Assembly (NCBI GenBank): GCA_001799475.1
Contig: MGTN01000156.1
Location: 18,763-26,353 of the forward strand
Direction of reading: 5' to 3'
Source of the DNA: Desulfovibrionales bacterium GWA2_65_9
Lineage (GTDB): Bacteria > Desulfobacterota > Desulfovibrionia > Desulfovibrionales > Desulfovibrionaceae
DNA length: 7,591 bases
Below the pieces are notes generated by a model. That model searched no databases. It was not told where the DNA came from and saw only the letters and a program-made list of their open reading frames with translations. Below are positions 1 through 6,109 of the stretch, piece after piece. The first letter of the stretch is position 1, and the number at the start of each line of letters is the position of its first letter. The position numbers and the translations under genes are program-made.

Positions 1-203
1 TGGTCGGCGAGTACTACAACCCCAAGCCCGTGAGCATCCCCTACCGGGGGCACCAGGACCGCCTCTTCAAGCGCGACTTCGCCGGGGAACTGCTGGACCG
101 TTTCCCTGACCTGGCCCTGGTTGACTACGGCTTTCTGTACCACCGCGACCCCCACTTCCCGCAGGACGACATCACATGGTTCCTGCTGGAGAAACGGTCC
201 TGA
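1..203 (+). CDS. Pse-associated SAM-dependent methylase, C-terminal fragment
   Basis: The reading frame is open from base 3 to a TGA at 201-203 and gives 66 residues; the start and the SAM-binding core lie outside the window. Visible pieces include GEYYNPKP, IPYRGH, LFKRDFAGE, LVDYGFLYHRD and the ending FPQDDITWFLLEKRS. From memory this matches the C-terminal signature of the 'pseudaminic acid biosynthesis-associated methylase' family, class I methyltransferase-like proteins of about 200 residues found in Pse loci. Their exact reaction is not established. Its position directly before the PseG-PseH gene supports the assignment. The frame is too short to be recognised without its upstream part, so the family call rests on the C-terminal motif and on context. 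No irregularity is visible in the part present. Confidence 0.75.
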   Translation, partial: VGEYYNPKPVSIPYRGHQDRLFKRDFAGELLDRFPDLALVDYGFLYHRDPHFPQDDITWFLLEKRS

Positions 204-206
204 CCC

Positions 207-212
207 AAGGAG
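207..212 (+). promoter_or_regulatory. Ribosome binding site AAGGAG of the pseG-pseH gene
   Basis: AAGGAG lies 4 bases after the methylase stop codon and 11 bases before an in-frame GTG at 224. It is the best Shine-Dalgarno match near the start of the pseG-pseH frame. It lies 26 bases from the ATG at 239 and downstream of the ATG at 176, so it favours GTG 224. A weaker AGGA lies about 9 bases before ATG 176, so the choice is not settled. Confidence 0.5.
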
Positions 213-223
213 CCTCAAAAGCC

Positions 224-1741
224 GTGGCCGCCCCTCCCATGCCCCCCACCCTCATGCTGCGCGCCGATGCCTCTGCCGAGATGGGCACCGGGCACGTCAT
301 GCGCTGCCTGGCTTTGGCCATGGCCTGGAGGGAAATAGACGGCAGGGCCGTGTTCCTCTCCCGGCTGCCGGAGCCTTTGGCTCAGCGCATTCGCGCCGAG
401 GGCTTCGAGTTGGCGGAGTTCTGCGGCGAGCCCGGATGCTCTGAGGACCTGGAGGCCGCAGCCTGCCTGCTGCCCGGGACCGAGCGTCCCTGGATCGTCC
501 TGGACGGCTACCATTTCCCGACCGGCTACTGCTCGGCCCTGCGCAAGCTTGGCCGGGTGCTGGCCATCGACGATTTCGGCGCGGCCCATTTTGCCGAAGC
601 CGGCATGCACCTGGACCAGAACCTCGACGGGGGGCGGCCTGGCGGCTACCCGGAGGACGCCCTGGCCCTGCTCGGCCCGGCTTACGCGCTCCTGCGCCCC
701 GAGTTCCGGTCCCCGCCCGCCCGCGACCCGGACCGCCCCTGCCGCCAAGTGCTGGTGACCCTGGGCGGCAGTGACCCGGCAGGGCTGACCTGCGCCGTGC
801 TGGAAGCCTTGGCGCGGGTGTTGCCAGAGGGTGTCCGCTGCCTGACCATCGCGGGCGCGGCCAACCCCCGGAAGGAAGCTCTCCAGGCGCTGACCCAGCG
901 GCTTGGCCCAAACTTCGAGTTGCGCGACAACGTCTCCGACATGGCCGCGCTGATGGCTCAGGCGGACCTGGCCGTCACTGCGGCTGGCAGCACGGTCTGG
1001 GAGCTGGCTTGCATGGGCGTGCCCATGCTGGTCATGCCGGTGGCCGACAATCAGGTGCCAGTGGCTCGGGCCATATGCCGGGCCGGGGCCGGGGCCGGGC
1101 TTGCATTTGGCTCACTGGAGTCGTGGAGCCCGAAGGAACTGGAAGGCTGCGTGGATTCTCTCCTGTCCGACGCGACTCAGCGCGCCGCCATGGCGCGGGC
1201 TGGCCAATGCTTGGTGGACGGGCAGGGGGCGTTGCGCGTGGTGCAGGCCATGCGCGCCCTGGCCGAGCCTCTCCCCGCGACGCTACCCCTGCTCCCGGCC
1301 ACCCCGGACGACATCCGCGAGGTCTGGCTGCTGGCCAACCAGCCCTCAGTGCGGACCAATGCAATCCACCCCGAACCGATCCCCTGGGCCGACCATGAGG
1401 TCTGGTACTGTCGGCGGATGGCCGCTACGGACTCCCTCTTTTTGCTCTGCCGGTTGGGCGGCTGCCTCGCCGGGCAGATCCGTTACGAGCCGGAGAACGG
1501 GGCGGCGCTGGCGAGCTTCTCCGTGGCCAAGCCCTTCCGGGGCCGCGGCCTGGGGCGGCGTCTGCTGGCCGAGACCTGGCGTGAAGCCTGCCGGAGCCTG
1601 GGCCTTGGCCGGGCGCGTGGAGTCGTCTTTGCAGGCAACGCCCCTTCAGCGGCCTGCTTCAGCAAGGCGGGCTTCCGCCAAGTGGGGACAGAGGTCCACT
1701 GCGGACGCGATTTTCTCATCTTTGAGGGGGCCTGCCCATGA
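224..1741 (+). CDS. pseG: Bifunctional PseG-PseH: UDP-sugar hydrolase fused to N-acetyltransferase
   Basis: This protein would carry out two cytoplasmic steps of pseudaminic acid synthesis. The N-terminal part (about residues 10-345, numbered from GTG 224) looks like PseG, a GT-B-fold hydrolase that removes UDP from UDP-2,4-diacetamido-2,4,6-trideoxy-L-altrose. It has the N-terminal GTGHVMRC motif, whose His24 matches the catalytic histidine region of PseG, then GGSDPAG near 181-187 and AAGSTVWE near 253-260. The C-terminal part (about 355-505) is a GNAT acetyltransferase like PseH, with the acetyl-CoA loop RGRGLG near 439-444 and the NAPSAACF motif near 472-479. PseH acts before PseG, so the fusion joins consecutive steps in reversed order. 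The two are separate proteins of about 275 and 160 residues in Campylobacter and Helicobacter. The frame stays open back to ATG 176, but that start overlaps the methylase end. ATG 239 and ATG 254 are also possible, and the conserved homology begins at about 254. The stop overlaps pseI by ATGA. Confidence 0.9.
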   Translation: MAAPPMPPTLMLRADASAEMGTGHVMRCLALAMAWREIDGRAVFLSRLPEPLAQRIRAEGFELAEFCGEPGCSEDLEAAACLLPGTERPWIVLDGYHFPTGYCSALRKLGRVLAIDDFGAAHFAEAGMHLDQNLDGGRPGGYPEDALALLGPAYALLRPEFRSPPARDPDRPCRQVLVTLGGSDPAGLTCAVLEALARVLPEGVRCLTIAGAANPRKEALQALTQRLGPNFELRDNVSDMAALMAQADLAVTAAGSTVWELACMGVPMLVMPVADNQVPVARAICRAGAGAGLAFGSLESWSPKELEGCVDSLLSDATQRAAMARAGQCLVDGQGALRVVQAMRALAEPLPATLPLLPATPDDIREVWLLANQPSVRTNAIHPEPIPWADHEVWYCRRMAATDSLFLLCRLGGCLAGQIRYEPENGAALASFSVAKPFRGRGLGRRLLAETWREACRSLGLGRARGVVFAGNAPSAACFSKAGFRQVGTEVHCGRDFLIFEGACP

Positions 1742-2811
1742 GCCGACACGTGCCCGAAATCACCATCGCCGGACGCGCCATCGGCGCCGGGCACCCGGTC
1801 TACATCATCGCCGAGGTGAGCGCCAACCACGGCCAGGACTTTGACCGCGCGGTGCGCATCCTGGAAGCGGCCAAGGCCTGCGGCGCGGACGCGGTGAAGC
1901 TCCAGACCTACACGCCGGACACGCTGACCATCGACTGCGACGCCGAGCCGTTTCGCATCAAGGGCACGCTCTGGGAGGGCCGGACGCTATACGACCTCTA
2001 CGGCGAGGCCTTCACCCCCTGGGACTGGCAGCCCAGGCTCATGCGCGCGGCAGAGGACCTGGGGCTGACGCTCTTTTCCTCCCCCTTTGACGCCACCGCC
2101 GTGGACTTTCTCGAAGACATGGGCGTTCCGGCATACAAGGTCGCCTCCTTCGAACTGGTCGACACCGCCCTGCTGCAAAAAATCGGGCGCACGGGCAAGC
2201 CGGTCCTGCTTTCCACCGGCATGGCCAGCCTGGAGGAGATCGACGAAGCGGTGCGCACGCTACGCATTGCGGGTACAGACCAGTTGGCCCTGCTCAAATG
2301 CACCAGCGCCTACCCCGCAGCCCCGGCCGACATGCATCTGCGCACCATCGCGGACATGGCGCAGCGCTTCGGCTGTCCCACGGGCCTGTCTGACCACACC
2401 CTGGGCATTGCCGTGCCGGTGGCCGCAGTGGCGCTCGGCGCCTGCATCGTGGAGAAGCACCTGACCCTGTCCAGAGCTGATGGCGGGCCGGATGGGGCTT
2501 TCTCGCTGGAGCCCTCCGAGTTCGCGGCCATGGTGGAGGCCGTGCGCCAGGCTTCCCAGGCCATGGGTCGGGTGAACTACACATTGACGGAGAACGAAAG
2601 GCAGAGCAGGATTTTCAGGCGGTCGCTGTTCGTGGTGCAGGACATAGCCGAGGGCGCGCCCTTCACCGCTGAAAACGTCCGCTCCATCCGTCCGGGCCAC
2701 GGGCTGCACCCCCGGCATCTCCCCGAGATCCTGGGGCGCACCGCCGCAAGCCGCATCGCGCGGGGAACGCCGTTGTCCTGGGAACTCATCCGCAGAGGGC
2801 AGGGAGCATGA
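1738..2811 (+). CDS. pseI: Pseudaminic acid synthase PseI
   Basis: PseI belongs to the NeuB family and condenses 2,4-diacetamido-2,4,6-trideoxy-L-altrose with phosphoenolpyruvate to give pseudaminic acid and phosphate, in the cytoplasm with a divalent metal. The 357 residues match the family length of about 340-360. The TIM-barrel part (about 1-280) shows EVSANHG at 26-32, KLQTYTPDTLT at 54-64, SSPFDATAVDFLE at 114-126, LLSTGMAS at 157-164, KCTSAYPA at 187-194, GLSDHTLG at 216-223 and VEKHLTLSR at 238-246. A SAF (antifreeze-like) domain follows at about 293-353 and closes over the active site of the partner subunit in NeuB-type dimers. The start is set by the ATGA overlap with pseG-pseH and by GAGGGGG 7 bases upstream. 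NeuB and LegI are close relatives, but the PseG-PseH and PseF neighbours make PseI the best call. Confidence 0.93.
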   Translation: MSRHVPEITIAGRAIGAGHPVYIIAEVSANHGQDFDRAVRILEAAKACGADAVKLQTYTPDTLTIDCDAEPFRIKGTLWEGRTLYDLYGEAFTPWDWQPRLMRAAEDLGLTLFSSPFDATAVDFLEDMGVPAYKVASFELVDTALLQKIGRTGKPVLLSTGMASLEEIDEAVRTLRIAGTDQLALLKCTSAYPAAPADMHLRTIADMAQRFGCPTGLSDHTLGIAVPVAAVALGACIVEKHLTLSRADGGPDGAFSLEPSEFAAMVEAVRQASQAMGRVNYTLTENERQSRIFRRSLFVVQDIAEGAPFTAENVRSIRPGHGLHPRHLPEILGRTAASRIARGTPLSWELIRRGQGA

Positions 2812-3524
2812 TCGCCGCAGTCATCCCCGCACGAGCCGGGAGCAAGCGCATTCCGGGAAAGAACATCCGGCCCTTCGCCGGACGGCCCATGATCTGCCAC
2901 AGCATCCAGGCCGCCCTCGACGCCGGGGTTTTCGACGCCGTCTTTGTCAGCACAGACTCTGAGGACATCGCCCAGATCGCCAGGGGCTGCGGCGCGCAGG
3001 CCCCGTTCGCACGACCGCCGGAACTGGCAGACGACCACACGGCCTTGGCCCCGGTGCTGCTGCACGCCCTGGATCAGATCGAGGCCGGGGGACAGCAAGT
3101 TGAACTGCTCTGCCTGATCTACGCCACGGCGCCGCTGCTTGAACCGGCAGCCTTACGCCAGGGGCTGGAGGTAATGCGCTCGCGCCAAGCCGACGCCGTC
3201 TTCAGCGTGGCCTCCTTTCCCGCGCCAGTCCAACGCGCGCTGACCCTCGACCCGGAAGGCCAGCTCAGGATGCTCTGGCCGGAGCATGAGCTGACACGCT
3301 CACAGGACCTGCCTGCGGCCTACCACGATGCCGGGCAGTTCCACTGGCTCCGGACCGAATCCTTCCGGCAGCAAGGCCGGTTGTACATGGACAGATCGTT
3401 TCCGGTGATCATCCCGCGCCACCGGGTCCAGGACATCGACACGCCCGAGGACTGGGCACGCGCAGAGACATTGTTCGCAATGCTGGCCTCGACCAATGGC
3501 CGCCCAGACAGGAGCAGACCATGA
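2808..3524 (+). CDS. pseF: Pseudaminic acid cytidylyltransferase PseF
   Basis: PseF activates pseudaminic acid with CTP to give CMP-Pse and pyrophosphate, the donor for glycosyltransferases such as the Maf flagellin enzymes. The 238 residues fit the family (about 230-240). The nucleotide-binding motif PARAGSKRIPGKN sits at 7-19, as in NeuA and KdsB-type CMP-sugar synthetases. Further conserved pieces are VFVSTDSEDIA at 45-55, YATAPL at 105-110, the Pse-type YHDAGQFHW at 172-180, and the closing DIDTPEDW at 209-216. The last 20 or so residues after the conserved core look like a variable tail. ATGA overlaps join it to pseI upstream and to the amidotransferase downstream, and GAGGG lies 8 bases before the start. 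NeuA and LegF are the alternatives; the GQFHW block and the neighbours favour PseF. Confidence 0.92.
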   Translation: MIAAVIPARAGSKRIPGKNIRPFAGRPMICHSIQAALDAGVFDAVFVSTDSEDIAQIARGCGAQAPFARPPELADDHTALAPVLLHALDQIEAGGQQVELLCLIYATAPLLEPAALRQGLEVMRSRQADAVFSVASFPAPVQRALTLDPEGQLRMLWPEHELTRSQDLPAAYHDAGQFHWLRTESFRQQGRLYMDRSFPVIIPRHRVQDIDTPEDWARAETLFAMLASTNGRPDRSRP

Positions 3525-4672
3525 TCCGTTATTGCACACATTGCCTTTTCCCCGAGACCAAGCCCGACCTTGAGTTTGACGAAGCGGGCGTATGCAGCGC
3601 TTGCAACTACTTCGCCCGGCGCAAGGAGGTGGACTGGGACGTCCGCAAGAAGGAGCTCATGGCCCTTCTCGACAAGTACCGCAATCGCGACGGCAGCAAC
3701 TACGACTGCATCGTCCCGAGCAGCGGCGGCAAGGACAGCCACTTCCAGGTCATCAAGATGCTGGAGCTGGGCATGAACCCGCTGGTGGTGACCGGCTCCA
3801 CCTGCTCCCTGTCCGACATCGGGCGGCGCAACATCGAAAACCTCAAGCGCCTCGGCGTCGATTACCTGGAAGTGACCCTGAACAAAGTTGTCCGGCACAA
3901 GCTCAACCGCTTCACCCTGGTCAACATCGGCGACATATCCTGGCCGGAGCATGTGACCATCTTCACCGTGCCTGTGCACATTGCCGTGAAGTTCAACGTT
4001 CCGCTCATCATCTGGGGCGAGAACTCCCAGAACGAATACGGCGGCCCGGCAGCTGCGGCGGACAATAACGTGCTCAGCCGCCGCTGGCTGGAGGAATTCG
4101 GCGGGCTGCTTGGCCTGCGCGTCACGGATCTCATCGGACAGGAAGGCATTACGGCCAAGGACCTGATCCTCTATACCTACCCGCAGGACGAGGAACTGCA
4201 ACGGGCCAAGGTGACTGGACTTTTCCTGGGTTACTACCTGCCCTGGGACGGAATGCAGAACGCCATGATCGCTCAAAGCAACGGTTTTGAGTGCCTGCCC
4301 GGCTTCGCGGAGGGCTCCCTGGCCAATTATGAAAACCTGGACAACCACCAGACCGGCATCCACGACTACTTCAAGTACCTGAAATACGGCTTCGGCAGGG
4401 CCACGGACATCGCCAACCTGTTCATCCGCCGGGGCCGTCTCAGCCGCTCCGACGCGCTCGCGATGGTCAAGGTCCACGACGGCGCATTCCCCTGGACCTA
4501 CCTGGGCAAGCCCCTCAAGGCCATCCTGGGCGAAATCGGCATGAGCGTTGAGGCATTCGAGGCGGTCTGCGACCGCTACACCAACAAAAAGATCTTCCGC
4601 ACCGACGCCAAGGGTCGGCTGGTTAAACACCCCGACGGGAGTCCCTGGAAATTAAACGACGACAACCCATGA
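3521..4672 (+). CDS. pseA: N-acetyl sugar amidotransferase, PP-loop family (PseA/WbpG type)
   Basis: This enzyme is expected to convert an N-acetyl (acetamido) group of the sugar into an acetamidino group, using ATP and ammonia. The 383 residues fit the family. The N-terminus has two CxxC pairs (C5/C8 and C25/C28) that look like a metal-binding knuckle. The PP-loop ATP pyrophosphatase motif is SSGGKDSHF at 67-75, and WGENSQNEYGG follows at 165-175. The family includes PseA (Cj1316c) of Campylobacter jejuni, needed for acetamidino-pseudaminic acid, and WbpG of Pseudomonas aeruginosa O-antigen synthesis. The next two genes are HisH- and HisF-like, as expected for a glutamine-fed amidotransferase; C. 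jejuni has the same pseA-hisH-hisF neighbourhood. AGGAG lies 6 bases before the start, which overlaps the pseF stop. Whether the amidine forms on N5 or N7 cannot be read from sequence. Confidence 0.9.
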   Translation: MIRYCTHCLFPETKPDLEFDEAGVCSACNYFARRKEVDWDVRKKELMALLDKYRNRDGSNYDCIVPSSGGKDSHFQVIKMLELGMNPLVVTGSTCSLSDIGRRNIENLKRLGVDYLEVTLNKVVRHKLNRFTLVNIGDISWPEHVTIFTVPVHIAVKFNVPLIIWGENSQNEYGGPAAAADNNVLSRRWLEEFGGLLGLRVTDLIGQEGITAKDLILYTYPQDEELQRAKVTGLFLGYYLPWDGMQNAMIAQSNGFECLPGFAEGSLANYENLDNHQTGIHDYFKYLKYGFGRATDIANLFIRRGRLSRSDALAMVKVHDGAFPWTYLGKPLKAILGEIGMSVEAFEAVCDRYTNKKIFRTDAKGRLVKHPDGSPWKLNDDNP

Positions 4673-5286
4673 GAAACATCGCCATCATCGATTACGGCCT
4701 GTGCAATCTGGACTCGGTAGTCCGGGCGGTGGAAATTTGCGGAGCTCAACCGCTGCCCACACGGACGCCAGAAGATCTGGAAGAGGCCGATGGGCTCATC
4801 CTGCCCGGCGTGGGTGCCTTTCCCGACGCCATGGCCGGGCTTGAGCAGCAAGGCTTTGTGGAGCCGTTGCGCCGATTGGTCCTGGACCAGGCGCGGCCTT
4901 TTCTGGGCATCTGCCTGGGCATGCAGCTCATGGCCGAATACGGGGTCGAGGGAGGAGAGCGTGCGGGTCTTGGGCTGGTGCCCGGCAAGGTTGTCCGCCT
5001 CCTGCCCGATGCCCCCGGCACAAGGGTGCCGCATGTGGGCTGGAACGAGGTCCACCACTTGCGCCCTTGCCCCTTGTTTGAGGGCATCCCCACAGGCCGG
5101 GACTTCTATTTCGTGCACAGCTACCACTTCGCCGCACGGGAGGACCATATCCTGGCGACGACACCCTACTGCGGGAGCTTCGCCTCGGTCGTTGGCCGGG
5201 GCACCCTCTTCGGTACCCAGTTCCATCCGGAAAAAAGTCTCGCTGATGGCCTGAAAACACTTAGGAACTTCATCGCATTATGCTGA
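4669..5286 (+). CDS. hisH: HisH-like glutamine amidotransferase, ammonia donor for sugar amidination
   Basis: This is a class I glutamine amidotransferase that hydrolyses glutamine to release ammonia. The 205 residues match HisH (about 200). The start IAIIDYGLCNLDSV is typical of HisH. The nucleophile is Cys82 in GICLGMQ (80-86), and the other two triad residues are His186 and Glu188 in QFHPEKS. PGVGAFPDAM at 46-55 and PHVGWNEV at 121-128 are also HisH hallmarks. The triad is intact, so the protein should be an active glutaminase when bound to its partner. Context points to feeding the PP-loop amidotransferase and not to histidine synthesis: no other his genes are near. No good Shine-Dalgarno is visible before the ATG, so translation may depend on reinitiation from the upstream stop (ATGA). 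Confidence 0.9.
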   Translation: MRNIAIIDYGLCNLDSVVRAVEICGAQPLPTRTPEDLEEADGLILPGVGAFPDAMAGLEQQGFVEPLRRLVLDQARPFLGICLGMQLMAEYGVEGGERAGLGLVPGKVVRLLPDAPGTRVPHVGWNEVHHLRPCPLFEGIPTGRDFYFVHSYHFAAREDHILATTPYCGSFASVVGRGTLFGTQFHPEKSLADGLKTLRNFIALC

Positions 5287-6062
5287 AAATCAGAATCATC
5301 CCCACCCTGTTGCACAAGGACCTGGGCCTGGTGAAAGGCATTGGGTTCAACTCCTGGCGCAGGGTTGGCAGCGCCCTGCAAAGCATTCAGGTCTATGGCC
5401 TGCGCGGGGTGGACGAGCTGATCTTTTTGGACATCAGCGCCACAAACGACTCCCGCCCGCCGGACTTCCAGACCATCGACGATCTGGCGGACAACTGCTT
5501 CATGCCGCTCACCGTGGGCGGCGGAGTCAACTCGCTGGAAGACGTGCACAGGCTGTTGCGCGTGGGGGCTGACAAGGTCGCCATCAACAGCGCCGCCGTG
5601 GCCACACCGGGGCTGATCTCGGAGGCGGCCAAGCGCTTCGGCAGCCAGTGCATGGTGATTTCCATCGACTACAGGCAGCATCCGGACGGCAGGCGCGAGG
5701 TCTTCACCCACGGCGGTTCACGGCCGACCGGGCTCGACCCGGTGGCGTTCGCAAGGCAGGCTGCGGACCTGGGTGCGGGAGAGATCTTGCTGACATCCGT
5801 GGAGCGCGACGGAGCCATGACCGGCTTCGACCTGGAGGGAATCTCCCTGGTGAGCGGGGCCGTGGGCATTCCGGTCATTGCCTCTGGCGGCGCTGGCGGG
5901 TATGAGGACATGTACCGCGCCGTGGTCGAAGGCGGAGCCTCTGCCGTGGCTGTGGCCAGCATCTTCCACTTCACCGAGATGACGCCCAAGGAAGCGAAGA
6001 GGTACCTTGCAGACAGGGGGCTCCCGGTGCGTCTGGACGCCGCCGCATCTTCCCCCTCATAG
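5280..6062 (+). CDS. hisF: HisF-like cyclase homologue lacking the catalytic Asp11
   Basis: This is a TIM-barrel protein of the HisF family, 260 residues, close to the usual 250-255. Family motifs are clear: VDELIFLDISA at 44-54, LTVGGGVN at 77-84, GADKVAINSAAV at 96-107, GEILLTSVERDG at 167-178, IASGGAGG at 200-207 and SIFHFTEM at 227-234. In true HisF the N-terminus carries a catalytic Asp at position 11 (as in IIACLDVK of Thermotoga). Here the aligned segment is IIPTLLHK, with Leu at 11, while Asp130 is kept (SIDYRQ). The same loss is known in HisF-like proteins of surface-sugar loci. The likely role is therefore to bind HisH and pass ammonia through the barrel to the sugar amidotransferase. 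The gene overlaps the hisH-like gene by 7 bases (ATGCTGA), with AGGAA 12 bases before the start. The last 8 residues are an Ala/Ser-rich tail. Confidence 0.88.
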   Translation: MLKIRIIPTLLHKDLGLVKGIGFNSWRRVGSALQSIQVYGLRGVDELIFLDISATNDSRPPDFQTIDDLADNCFMPLTVGGGVNSLEDVHRLLRVGADKVAINSAAVATPGLISEAAKRFGSQCMVISIDYRQHPDGRREVFTHGGSRPTGLDPVAFARQAADLGAGEILLTSVERDGAMTGFDLEGISLVSGAVGIPVIASGGAGGYEDMYRAVVEGGASAVAVASIFHFTEMTPKEAKRYLADRGLPVRLDAAASSPS

Positions 6063-6098
6063 GAACGTAATGGACCTGTGGCCAGCAGTATCATTTCC

Positions 6099-6103
6099 GG
6101 GAG
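6099..6103 (+). promoter_or_regulatory. Ribosome binding site GGGAG of the radical SAM/SPASM gene
   Basis: GGGAG lies 6 bases before the ATG at 6110 and fixes that start. It sits in GGGAGTATCCC (6099-6109), which could form a 4-bp stem with a 3-base loop. The stem is too short to be called a regulatory hairpin with confidence. Confidence 0.5.
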
Positions 6104-6109
6104 TATCCC

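Noticed and set aside
215..911. Overlapping minus-strand frames opposite the PseG domain
   Set aside because: Low-complexity Arg/Gly/Ala/Pro-rich translations with no family motifs, lying fully inside a confident plus-strand gene.
1738..3524. Sialic acid (neuB-neuA) or legionaminic acid (legI-legF) synthesis
   Set aside because: The families are related, but PseG and PseH domains, the Pse-type methylase and the GQFHW block of PseF favour pseudaminic acid.
3320..4630. A 436-residue open frame on the minus strand opposite the PP-loop amidotransferase
   Set aside because: It lies almost entirely antisense to a gene with clear family motifs, and its translation shows no recognisable domain. Long antisense frames are expected in GC-rich coding DNA.
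4669..6062. Histidine biosynthesis hisH-hisF pair
   Set aside because: No other his genes are present, the HisF copy has lost Asp11, and the pair sits directly after a sugar amidotransferase. An ammonia-supply role fits better.
6099..6109. GGGAGTATCCC as a regulatory hairpin masking the ribosome binding site
   Set aside because: Only 4 bp of stem with a 3-base loop; too weak and short to separate from chance.
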